A stretch of 8,397 bases of DNA, taken from NCBI GenBank assembly GCA_004557285.1, contig SFEK01000093.1, positions 1 to 8,397 of the forward strand, in the 5' to 3' direction. Of this stretch, positions 1 to 6,040 are shown piece by piece. The first letter of the stretch is position 1. The number at the start of each line of letters is the position of its first letter. The position numbers and the translations under genes were made by a program. Source of the stretch: Bacteroidales bacterium. GTDB taxonomy: Bacteria > Bacteroidota > Bacteroidia > Bacteroidales > Bacteroidaceae. A model generated the notes under the pieces. The model worked only from the letters and a program-made list of their open reading frames with translations, was not told the origin of the DNA and made no database searches.

Positions 1-479
1 CCAAGATGATGGACCGCATAGAATGGTTTTGTGAGAAAGCCACAGAAATCGGCATAGATGAGATTTCTTTTCTCAACTGCAAGTTGTCAGAGCGCAAAGT
101 GATGAGAACGGTGCGTCTGGAGAAAATCGTTGTGGGTGCCGTCAAGCAGAGTCACAAACCTTGGAAACCTGTGCTCAATGCAATGATGCCCTTCAAGGAG
201 TTCATAGCCATTGAACGTCCGGGCAAAAAATTCATAGCGCATTGCTATGAGGATATCGAACGAATAGACCTTTTCGACCAGTTGAAGGACATTGCAGCTA
301 CAGGCAGCGATGAAGACATCACTGTGCTGATTGGCCCTGAAGGTGATTTCTCGCCCGAAGAAGTCAATATGGCTTTGGAGCATGGTTACCAGTCGATCAC
401 TCTCGGCACCAGTCGCCTGCGTACAGAAACAGCAGCATTGTCTGCCACCATGATGACACAACTGGCTCTTCGCAAATAA
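1..479 (+). CDS. rsmE: 16S rRNA (uracil-1498-N3)-methyltransferase RsmE, partial (N-terminus outside window)
   Basis: RsmE is a SPOUT-class methyltransferase that uses S-adenosylmethionine to methylate N3 of U1498 in the decoding region of 16S rRNA, acting on the assembled 30S subunit in the cytoplasm. The visible part is the catalytic trefoil-knot domain. Numbering from the ATG at position 6, the SAM-binding loop is IGPEGDFSPEE (109-119) and the second knot signature is LGTSRLRTETA (133-143); both are characteristic of RsmE. The ATG at position 6 is not the true start: the frame is open to the window edge, and KMMDRIEWFCEKATEIG matches the internal family block PTKxMDRxEWxxEKATEiG. The family is about 235-250 residues, so roughly 80 residues, the PUA-like RNA-binding domain, lie to the left. 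The gene ends 30 bases before the lipoprotein gene on the same strand and may share its transcript. No key knot residue is missing. Confidence 0.95.
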   Translation, partial: KMMDRIEWFCEKATEIGIDEISFLNCKLSERKVMRTVRLEKIVVGAVKQSHKPWKPVLNAMMPFKEFIAIERPGKKFIAHCYEDIERIDLFDQLKDIAATGSDEDITVLIGPEGDFSPEEVNMALEHGYQSITLGTSRLRTETAALSATMMTQLALRK

Positions 480-509
480 GTAAACATATTTTCGTCGTTA
501 GGTATATTA

Positions 510-1892
510 ATGATGAGAAAAACATTTTCACATTCAACTCTTGCCCTTGCAGCACTGTGCCTTCTTGTCGTGTTCAGTAGCTGTTCGGGCAATGATTATG
601 TCAATGTGATGCCAGCCAACAGCACAGCGGTTTTGGCCGTTGACATGGCAGCATCACCACAAGAGAGTAGGGACAATCAACAGAGCAATCCGCTCATGAA
701 ATTGCTTCATCTCCAGGATGTAGGAGATTGTGGCCTCGACTTGTCTGCCAAGCTGTATTTTTTCGAAACAGCTGATGGCAATATCGGTGCATTGGCCAAG
801 GTCAATGATGAAGACGACCTCAAGTCTTGGTTGGGCGAATTGTCAAAACACCATGTATGCCAACCAACAAAATCCTATAAGGACTTTCAGTTTACAGTTG
901 TCAAAGACTCCTGGCTCTTGGGATATTCCAATCATGCCTGTCTGGTGATGGGGCCGTTTTTGCCTGCCCAGCATGCAGAGGCACGCCGACAGATGGCCAA
1001 ATATCTGGCACAGGAAGAGGAAGACGGCATACAGGCCACACCGCTTTTTGAACGTTTGTCTGCCTTGGAGGGACAGGTTACTCTCGTTGGTCAGACAGCG
1101 GCTTTGCCCCAGCAGTTTGTTGCCCCGTTCATTCTTGGCGCACCAGCCAATGCAGAGCCCTCGCAAGTGATGCTGGCCGCTTCGTTCTCCAAATCGGTTG
1201 ACGGCATATTGGAAATCAATGGTGAATCATTCTCGTTCAATGAGAAACTGAACCAGCAGTTGACCGACAACAAGAAGATGCTGAAACCCATCCAAGGCAA
1301 GTATCTCCATTGCCTGTCGTCGGATGCCGTGATGGGACTTTTTCTGAACGTAGAAGGCAAGTCGTTCATCGACATTCTGCACCAGAACAAGCCTTTGCAG
1401 GCATTGCTTGCCGGAGTGAATACCGCCATTGACATGGACAATATCATCCGTAGTGTGCAGGGCGACATGATGCTTGCCTTGACCAGTTATCAGGGTGAAG
1501 ACATGTCGTTGCAGATGGCCGCCCAATTGGCTGATGCCAAGTTTCTCGACGACGTAGATTATTGGAAGCAATCATGTCCCGCCGGCAGTCGCATCACCGA
1601 TTGGCAACCCCAGGCCTATTGTCTGACCAACGGTTCCACTTCCTATTATTTTGGTGTGAGCAACGACAAGCAGTACTTTTCAGGCAGCACCCGGGAATTG
1701 GCCCTTGCTTCCATTGCAGGAGCACCCCTTTCGCTGTCTTCCAAGGTGCTTGACAAGGTCAAGGGCCAGCGTTTCTCCATGATACTCAATGTCAACGCCC
1801 TTATGGGTGCTTTTTCAGCAGCCCCGATGGTGAAGTCGCTGACTGCACCGCTGCTGGGCGAAGTGAATACAGTAATCATCAATATCAAGTAA
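510..1892 (+). CDS. DUF4836-like envelope lipoprotein
   Basis: This is a predicted lipoprotein of 460 residues with unknown function. The N-terminus has basic residues (R3, K4), a hydrophobic stretch (10-22) and a lipobox VFSSC with Cys25 as the lipidated residue. The mature start, SGNDYVNVMPANSTAVLAVD, followed by blocks such as GNIGALAKVNDEDDLKSWL (90-108), resembles Bacteroidota DUF4836 proteins, though this assignment is from memory of the family. There are no further membrane helices. The residues after Cys25 (SGND) lack the strong acidic cluster typical of the Bacteroidota surface-export signal, so a periplasm-facing lipoprotein is the simpler guess. Two ATGs sit at 510 and 513; the start choice changes only one residue. 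The stop codon overlaps the ABC ATPase start by one base (TAATG), so the two are probably translationally coupled, and the permease follows. This suggests it is the accessory lipoprotein of that transporter. Family call moderate, lipoprotein call strong. Confidence 0.75.
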   Translation: MMRKTFSHSTLALAALCLLVVFSSCSGNDYVNVMPANSTAVLAVDMAASPQESRDNQQSNPLMKLLHLQDVGDCGLDLSAKLYFFETADGNIGALAKVNDEDDLKSWLGELSKHHVCQPTKSYKDFQFTVVKDSWLLGYSNHACLVMGPFLPAQHAEARRQMAKYLAQEEEDGIQATPLFERLSALEGQVTLVGQTAALPQQFVAPFILGAPANAEPSQVMLAASFSKSVDGILEINGESFSFNEKLNQQLTDNKKMLKPIQGKYLHCLSSDAVMGLFLNVEGKSFIDILHQNKPLQALLAGVNTAIDMDNIIRSVQGDMMLALTSYQGEDMSLQMAAQLADAKFLDDVDYWKQSCPAGSRITDWQPQAYCLTNGSTSYYFGVSNDKQYFSGSTRELALASIAGAPLSLSSKVLDKVKGQRFSMILNVNALMGAFSAAPMVKSLTAPLLGEVNTVIINIK

Positions 1893-2536
1893 TGCAATCA
1901 ATAGCTTTTCATTCTGTTGTACCACAGGTCTTTTCTCACGTCGGTCAGTTGTCTTCCGAAATCTGGCAGCAGGATGTGACTTTTGAGAAGGGACACCTGC
2001 ATTTGGTCCTGGCCGATAGCGGCAAGGGCAAGAGCACCTTCTGCAGTTATGTGCTGGGTTATCGGCGCGACTATGCCGGAAGCATATTGTTCGACCAGCA
2101 GGACATCAGGTCGTTGAAGGTGGCCGATTGGGTGAATGTGCGCCAACAGCACATCAGTTATCTGTTTCAGGAACTGCGATTGTTTCCCGAACTTACCGCA
2201 TTGGAGAATGTGCTGATCAAGAACAAGCTCACGGGCTTCAAGTCGCAGCAGCAGATAGAGTCGTGGTTTGAGCGGCTGGGCATTGCCGACAAGCTGCATG
2301 CCAAAACAGCCCATCTCTCTTTCGGACAGCAGCAACGTGTGGCAATGATCAGGACATTGGTACAGCCATCCGATTTCATTCTGGTGGATGAGCCCATCAG
2401 TCATCTCGATGACACCAACTCGCACATCATGGGTGAGATGATGATGGAAGAAGCCCGGGCACAGGGTGCCGGAGTCATTGTGACGAGTATAGGAAAACAC
2501 ATGGATTTGGATTACGAAAAGACGTTCAGATTATGA
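1892..2536 (+). CDS. ABC transporter ATP-binding protein with altered catalytic motifs
   Basis: This is a single-domain ABC ATPase of 214 residues, somewhat shorter than typical LolD/FtsE proteins (about 220-235). Motifs appear in order: Walker A ADSGKGKST (41-49), Q-loop FQE (92-94), signature LSFGQQQR (142-149), Walker B FILVDEP (162-168) and D-loop SHLDD (170-174). Three positions differ from consensus: the first Walker A glycine is Ala41, the signature LSGGQ reads LSFGQ (Phe144), and at the H-loop the usual VTHD reads VTSI (around 198-200), so the switch histidine is absent. The Walker A lysine, Walker B Asp166 and Glu167 and the Q-loop Gln remain, so nucleotide binding is expected, but hydrolysis may be slow or differently controlled. 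The nearest known class by size and partner is the LolD/MacB/FtsE group that drives type VII (mechanotransmission) permeases. The start overlaps the lipoprotein stop by 1 base, and the 3' end overlaps the permease start by 4 bases (ATGA). The substrate is unknown. Confidence 0.9.
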   Translation: MQSIAFHSVVPQVFSHVGQLSSEIWQQDVTFEKGHLHLVLADSGKGKSTFCSYVLGYRRDYAGSILFDQQDIRSLKVADWVNVRQQHISYLFQELRLFPELTALENVLIKNKLTGFKSQQQIESWFERLGIADKLHAKTAHLSFGQQQRVAMIRTLVQPSDFILVDEPISHLDDTNSHIMGEMMMEEARAQGAGVIVTSIGKHMDLDYEKTFRL

Positions 2537-3732
2537 ATTTGGTTTGGAAATTATTGCGCCAGCATATCAGCGTACCCCAATTTGCCGGTTTTGCCTTTGC
2601 CAATCTTTTTGGCATGTTCATCGTGTTGTTCGGCTGGCAGTTTTATCAAGATGTGTTGCCGGTGTTCACCTCGCAAGACAGTTTCATGAAGGCAGACTAT
2701 CTGATAGTGAGCAAGAAGATTGGTATGGCAGGCACCTTGTCGGGCAGCAGCAACACATTCACCGCTGCCGAGAGCGACGACTTTGAAGCACAGCGTTTTG
2801 TGGAGAAGGTGGGAAAGTTCACATCCACCGAGTATAGGGTAGATGCCAAGATGGGCGTCAACGGACAGCCGGTATTGAGTTCGGAACTCTTCTTTGAGAG
2901 TGTGCCTGATGAATTTGTGGATGTGCCATTGACCTCGTGGACCTATACCGAGGGCAGCAAGGAAGTACCCATCATTCTGCCCCGTTCTTACATCAATATG
3001 TATAACTTCGGTTTTGCCCAGTCGCGTTCATTACCCAAAATCAGCGATGGACTGGTGGGTATGATTGATTTTCATATCTTTATCCATGGCAATGGCCATC
3101 AAGACGAGTACAAGGGCAAGGTGATAGGATTTTCCAACAGGCTCAGTTCCATTCTTGTGCCACAGGCGTTTATGGACTGGAGCAATGCCTATTATGCTCC
3201 CAACATCCAATCAGAACCTACACGGCTGATTGTTGAGGTGTCAAATCCTGCCGATGAAGGCGTCACCAAATATCTGGACAAGAAAGGGTATGAGGTGTCT
3301 GACGACAAGCTGCAAAGCGAGAAAACCACCTACTTCCTGCGCATGATGGTATCGGTAGTGATGGTCATCGGCATCATCATCAGTGTGCTGAGTTTCTATA
3401 TCCTGATGCTGAGCATATATCTGCTGGTGCAGAAGAACACCACCAAACTGGAGAACCTGCTCCTCATCGGCTATCATCCTTGGCGGGTGGCCATGCCTTA
3501 CAGTCTGCTCACCATCATCCTCAATGCTGTGGTGCTGGTTGTGGCACTGGTGGCCGTGGTCTATGTGCGTGGCTACTATATGGATGTCATCGAAACCCTG
3601 TTGCCGCAGATAGAGAGCGGCGGAATGTGGCCTGCCATCAGTCTTGGCATCATGCTGTTTGCTCTCGTGTCGGTGGTCAACCAGTTGGCCATCTATCGCA
3701 AAATCATGCGCATCTGGTGGCGCAAGGAGTAA
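2533..3732 (+). CDS. FtsX/MacB-type ABC transporter permease
   Basis: This 399-residue inner-membrane protein has the layout of type VII ABC permeases. One N-terminal helix (about 17-36) is followed by a large extracytoplasmic domain (about 40-268), then three helices (about 271-299, 324-346, 366-387) and a short basic tail ending IMRIWWRKE. Between helices 2 and 3 the cytoplasmic segment QKNTTKLENLLLIGYHPWRV (300-319) matches the position and pattern of the FtsX/LolC/MacB coupling segment that contacts the ATPase (consensus like REIGxLRAIG). In this family the transporter usually transmits ATP-driven motion across the membrane instead of moving a solute through it: FtsX activates peptidoglycan hydrolases, LolCDE extracts lipoproteins, and MacB works a periplasmic partner. 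The gene overlaps the ATPase by 4 bases and follows a lipoprotein gene, so the lipoprotein is the obvious candidate partner. The periplasmic domain shows no motif I recognise. It ends 7 bases from the stop of the opposite-strand plug gene. Confidence 0.85.
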   Translation: MNLVWKLLRQHISVPQFAGFAFANLFGMFIVLFGWQFYQDVLPVFTSQDSFMKADYLIVSKKIGMAGTLSGSSNTFTAAESDDFEAQRFVEKVGKFTSTEYRVDAKMGVNGQPVLSSELFFESVPDEFVDVPLTSWTYTEGSKEVPIILPRSYINMYNFGFAQSRSLPKISDGLVGMIDFHIFIHGNGHQDEYKGKVIGFSNRLSSILVPQAFMDWSNAYYAPNIQSEPTRLIVEVSNPADEGVTKYLDKKGYEVSDDKLQSEKTTYFLRMMVSVVMVIGIIISVLSFYILMLSIYLLVQKNTTKLENLLLIGYHPWRVAMPYSLLTIILNAVVLVVALVAVVYVRGYYMDVIETLLPQIESGGMWPAISLGIMLFALVSVVNQLAIYRKIMRIWWRKE

Positions 3733-3739
3733 TGAACCA

Positions 3740-4987
3740 TCACTTGTATTGCACCTGCTGATAGCCCACGAGACGGTCGGTTCTGCCTCCCTGTATCCGG
3801 TAATAGACAAGAGCCTGATATTTGTTTTCCGTTTGGTAATAACTGCCTTCGGTAGGCATGATTTGTGATGTTCCCGAATCGTCAATCATCACAAACTGGT
3901 AAGAATAATACCCCTGTTTCTGCATGATGGTGGCGGTGTAGCACTGGTTCAGTTCGTCATAGCACATTTCAAATTCAGGTGTAAACTGGTTGTTGGTCCA
4001 TGTGCCGTTGACATACACCCGTCCCTTCACCCGTCTGGGGCATTTCAGCGTATAATGCACAAACACATAGTCGCTGGCGATGTCATTTTCCACGTTGTCG
4101 CTGTTCCTGATGTAGAAAGCGCCATTGGCGTCTTCGTCATAGATATAGTTGGGGCGCGGCTCGCAGGCAAACGGGTAGGCGTGATAGTTGCTGCCATCCC
4201 AGGTGATGCTCTCCAGCCCCATGGTGGTGTGGGTCACGTCGAGCACTTCAAACTTATGGTATTCATTGCCCGCCTTGAATATCAAATCTCTGTTGTGTTC
4301 CCATTTCAGCCCTTTCGGCATGATGTATTGTGGTTGGGCATTGATTTTCGCATTGTCCCATCTGCCGTTTTGCATCACTACCGTACTGATTTGCGACATA
4401 GGGTCGATGACAGTCAATGCACCGTAATCCACTGCCATGCTGATTTGCTGATGCTCCTTGTTGGTGTCAATGTCGGTATTGGTCGTTGCTGCAAGTTGCA
4501 CTCCCATGGCATTTTCATACACCATGAAACAAGCGGTGAACATGGGGCGGTTGTCATCGTTCTCATCATAAACGGTGAGCTTGTAGTTGCCGCTCATTTT
4601 CAGTCGGCAATGTTCATTGGGAATGGTCAACCGGTAATGCGTATAAATCACATTGGTATTGATTGACTCCTCATAATCCTCAATCTGGTTGCCCTCATAG
4701 AAGCCCTCGATATAGTCGTTGTCAAACAAACCTTCAGACACAGTCCAGTCGGCCTCGCAGTGTTCTATCTTGTATATATAGCGGTGATAGGTGTGTGTGA
4801 GGTCATCAAAACTGATGTTGATGCGGTCTTTGGGATTGTTGCTGTTGAGTCTTACCACGGGCGGCGACAACCAGTCCTGTCCTGCCACCACCTGCAGCGA
4901 GGCGATGTTTTTTTCATAAATCTCGTTTTTCTGTGCATGGGCGCAACAGGCAAGCAACGCCATCAGCGGTGTTAGACAGACTCTCAT
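3740..4987 (-). CDS. Type IX secretion system plug-family protein (DUF5103)
   Basis: This 415-residue exported protein matches the Bacteroidota family once called DUF5103, now named for the plug that closes the periplasmic end of the SprA translocon in Flavobacterium. Recognisable blocks are the early QDWLSPPVVRLNS (37-49), the domain-1 stretch YKIEHCEADWTVSEGL (72-87), and the diagnostic C-terminal end with TEGSYYQTENKYQALVYYR (379-397) followed by GGRTDRLVGYQ (400-410). The full-length sequence covers both ends of the family. It starts with a short signal peptide (MRVCLTPLMALLACCAHA), probably cleaved after AHA, before Gln19. A LLAC lipobox-like string at Cys14 exists but would leave a very short signal, so a lipoprotein is less likely. 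It is the last gene of the minus-strand set, 52 bases after tatC. No other type IX component is in the window, so whether it plugs a SprA-type pore here or has another role cannot be decided from this sequence. Confidence 0.88.
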   Translation of the reverse strand: MRVCLTPLMALLACCAHAQKNEIYEKNIASLQVVAGQDWLSPPVVRLNSNNPKDRINISFDDLTHTYHRYIYKIEHCEADWTVSEGLFDNDYIEGFYEGNQIEDYEESINTNVIYTHYRLTIPNEHCRLKMSGNYKLTVYDENDDNRPMFTACFMVYENAMGVQLAATTNTDIDTNKEHQQISMAVDYGALTVIDPMSQISTVVMQNGRWDNAKINAQPQYIMPKGLKWEHNRDLIFKAGNEYHKFEVLDVTHTTMGLESITWDGSNYHAYPFACEPRPNYIYDEDANGAFYIRNSDNVENDIASDYVFVHYTLKCPRRVKGRVYVNGTWTNNQFTPEFEMCYDELNQCYTATIMQKQGYYSYQFVMIDDSGTSQIMPTEGSYYQTENKYQALVYYRIQGGRTDRLVGYQQVQYK

Positions 4988-5005
4988 GGATATTTGTTTT
5001 TATAG
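4988..5005 (-). promoter_or_regulatory. A-rich untranslated leader of the plug gene
   Basis: Read on the minus strand, the 18 bases directly before the plug start codon are strongly A/T-rich (TATAAAAACAAATATC) and contain no GGAGG-like Shine-Dalgarno. Bacteroidota genes commonly rely on such A-rich leaders for initiation, so this fits the start at 4987. The 52-base gap to tatC shows no clear match to the Bacteroidota promoter boxes (TTTG around -33 and TAnnTTTG around -7), so I cannot tell whether the gene has its own promoter or is read through from tatC. Confidence 0.3.
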
Positions 5006-5039
5006 GATTACATATTGATATAACGGCACAACCGCCGGT

Positions 5040-5825
5040 TTATTGTTTGTTGGCTATCCTCACCACGGCAATACTTGTTTCGTAGAGCAGATAGATGGGG
5101 CACGACACCAGGAGCAGGGAAAACACGTCGGAAGTGGGGGTGATGACCGCTGCCACAATGAGAATGATGACAACAGCATGTCGGCGATAGCGGCGCATGA
5201 AGCCTGCAGAGAGCAATCCCATACGTCCAAACAGCCAGGCCATTACAGGCATCTCGAATACGATACCCATCGTGAGGCACATCACCATCATGGTGCTGAT
5301 GTATGAGGGCAGGGCAATCATGTTGGTCACTTCGCCGCTCACCTGATAGGTGCCCAGAAAGCGGAAGGTAAAGGGAAATATGAGAAAATAGCTGACTGCT
5401 ACACCGAGCATGAACATGAGATAGCCGCTGCCCACCATGGCGACGGCATATTTACGTTCGTTGTCATGTAGTGCCGGAGAGACGAAGCAGAACAGCTGGT
5501 AGAGCATATAGGGCGATGCACACAACACCCCAGCACACATCGCCACCTTGACATGTATGAGAAACTGTTCTGCCAGTCCGGTGTTGATGAGCTGCACATC
5601 AAAGACATCAGCCGATGCTTCGCCCACCAGCTCCACAAAACTGGTCATCCATCGGTAAGTGATGAAACCTGAGTCTTTGGGGGCGAGCACGATGTCAAAC
5701 AACTGGCCCTTGAAGAGAAATGCAGCCATGCCGCAGACAACGGTCACAAGTAGTATCTTGAGCAGCACGGTTCTGAGCACATCAAGATGCTCCCAGAAAC
5801 TCATCTGCTGTTCATTGTTTCCCAT
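5040..5825 (-). CDS. tatC: Sec-independent protein translocase TatC
   Basis: TatC is the multi-spanning membrane receptor that binds twin-arginine signal peptides and, with TatA oligomers, exports folded proteins. The 261 residues have the expected six hydrophobic helices. The family blocks are present: FWEHLDVLR (10-18), SPYMLYQLFCFVSPAL then HDNERK (104-125), FEMP (190-193) and TPTSDVFS (229-236). The signal-peptide-binding Glu123 (E. coli E103) and Glu191 (E. coli E170) are conserved. The position matching E. coli E15 in HLxELR is Val16, with Asp15 beside it. The annotated start overlaps tatA by 14 bases, which implies translational coupling. A second in-frame ATG (Met8, codon at 5802-5804) would leave a 7-base gap instead and would still give a complete first domain, so the exact start is uncertain. 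The gene sits directly downstream of tatA and two twin-arginine proteins. Confidence 0.96.
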   Translation of the reverse strand: MGNNEQQMSFWEHLDVLRTVLLKILLVTVVCGMAAFLFKGQLFDIVLAPKDSGFITYRWMTSFVELVGEASADVFDVQLINTGLAEQFLIHVKVAMCAGVLCASPYMLYQLFCFVSPALHDNERKYAVAMVGSGYLMFMLGVAVSYFLIFPFTFRFLGTYQVSGEVTNMIALPSYISTMMVMCLTMGIVFEMPVMAWLFGRMGLLSAGFMRRYRRHAVVIILIVAAVITPTSDVFSLLLVSCPIYLLYETSIAVVRIANKQ

Positions 5826-6027
5826 CCTGTTGCTCTTTGTCGTTGGCGGTGGTGTCCTTGATGTCCTTTTCCACCTCGTTCATTCCATCCTTGAACGAGC
5901 GCACGCCCTTGCCCAGTCCTTTCATGAGTTCGGGAATCTTCTTGCCGCCGAAAAACAGCAGCACGACCAAAGCGATGAGCAGCACTTCTTGCATACCAAT
6001 GCCACCGATAAATAATGTCTGTATCAT
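5812..6027 (-). CDS. tatA: Sec-independent protein translocase TatA
   Basis: TatA is a small single-helix protein that assembles around TatC and substrate to allow passage of folded proteins across the inner membrane. The 71 residues consist of a short N-terminal lead, one helix with a polar residue near its start (Q13/E14, then VLLIALVVLLFF), the hinge GGKKIPELMKGLGKG (27-41), an amphipathic helix containing the conserved Phe (F45 in VRSFKDGMN), and an acidic and lysine-rich tail. The start at 6027 is preferred over Met12 because Bacteroidota TatA proteins commonly have the longer MxxxxFIGxIGxxE lead. Only 13 bases, A-rich on the coding strand, separate it from the upstream reductase gene. 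There is no second TatA/B-like gene here, so this protein probably does the TatB job as well, as in other minimal TatAC systems. Its last codons overlap the tatC start. Confidence 0.96.
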   Translation of the reverse strand: MIQTLFIGGIGMQEVLLIALVVLLFFGGKKIPELMKGLGKGVRSFKDGMNEVEKDIKDTTANDKEQQDGKQ

Positions 6028-6040
6028 AATCGTTTGTTTG

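Noticed and set aside
487..494. TATTTTCG before the lipoprotein gene as a Bacteroidota -7 promoter box
   Set aside because: It deviates from TAnnTTTG and no TTTG-like -33 box is found at the right distance. The 30-base gap is more simply read as within an operon with rsmE.
1892..2536. Naming the ABC ATPase lolD or ftsE
   Set aside because: Three consensus motifs are altered and the permease lacks clear LolC/E or FtsX identity, so a specific symbol is not justified.
3241..3885. 214-codon open frame on the - strand across the permease 3' end
   Set aside because: It spans the convergent junction and is antisense to the permease helices; its His/Asp/Gln-rich composition is typical of reverse-complemented hydrophobic coding sequence.
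4055..4666. 203-codon open frame on the + strand inside the plug gene
   Set aside because: Antisense to a full-length recognised protein; the translation is low-complexity in Val, His and Ile with no family resemblance.
4940..4950. Lipobox (LLAC) in the plug-protein signal peptide
   Set aside because: Lipidation at Cys14 would leave a 13-residue signal with a very short hydrophobic core and Leu at the -2 position; cleavage after AHA is a better fit.
5024..5037. Small inverted repeat (CGGC, 6-base loop, GCCG on the minus strand) after tatC as a terminator
   Set aside because: The stem is only four pairs and is followed by TTATATCAATATG, not a T-run. It is too weak to call.
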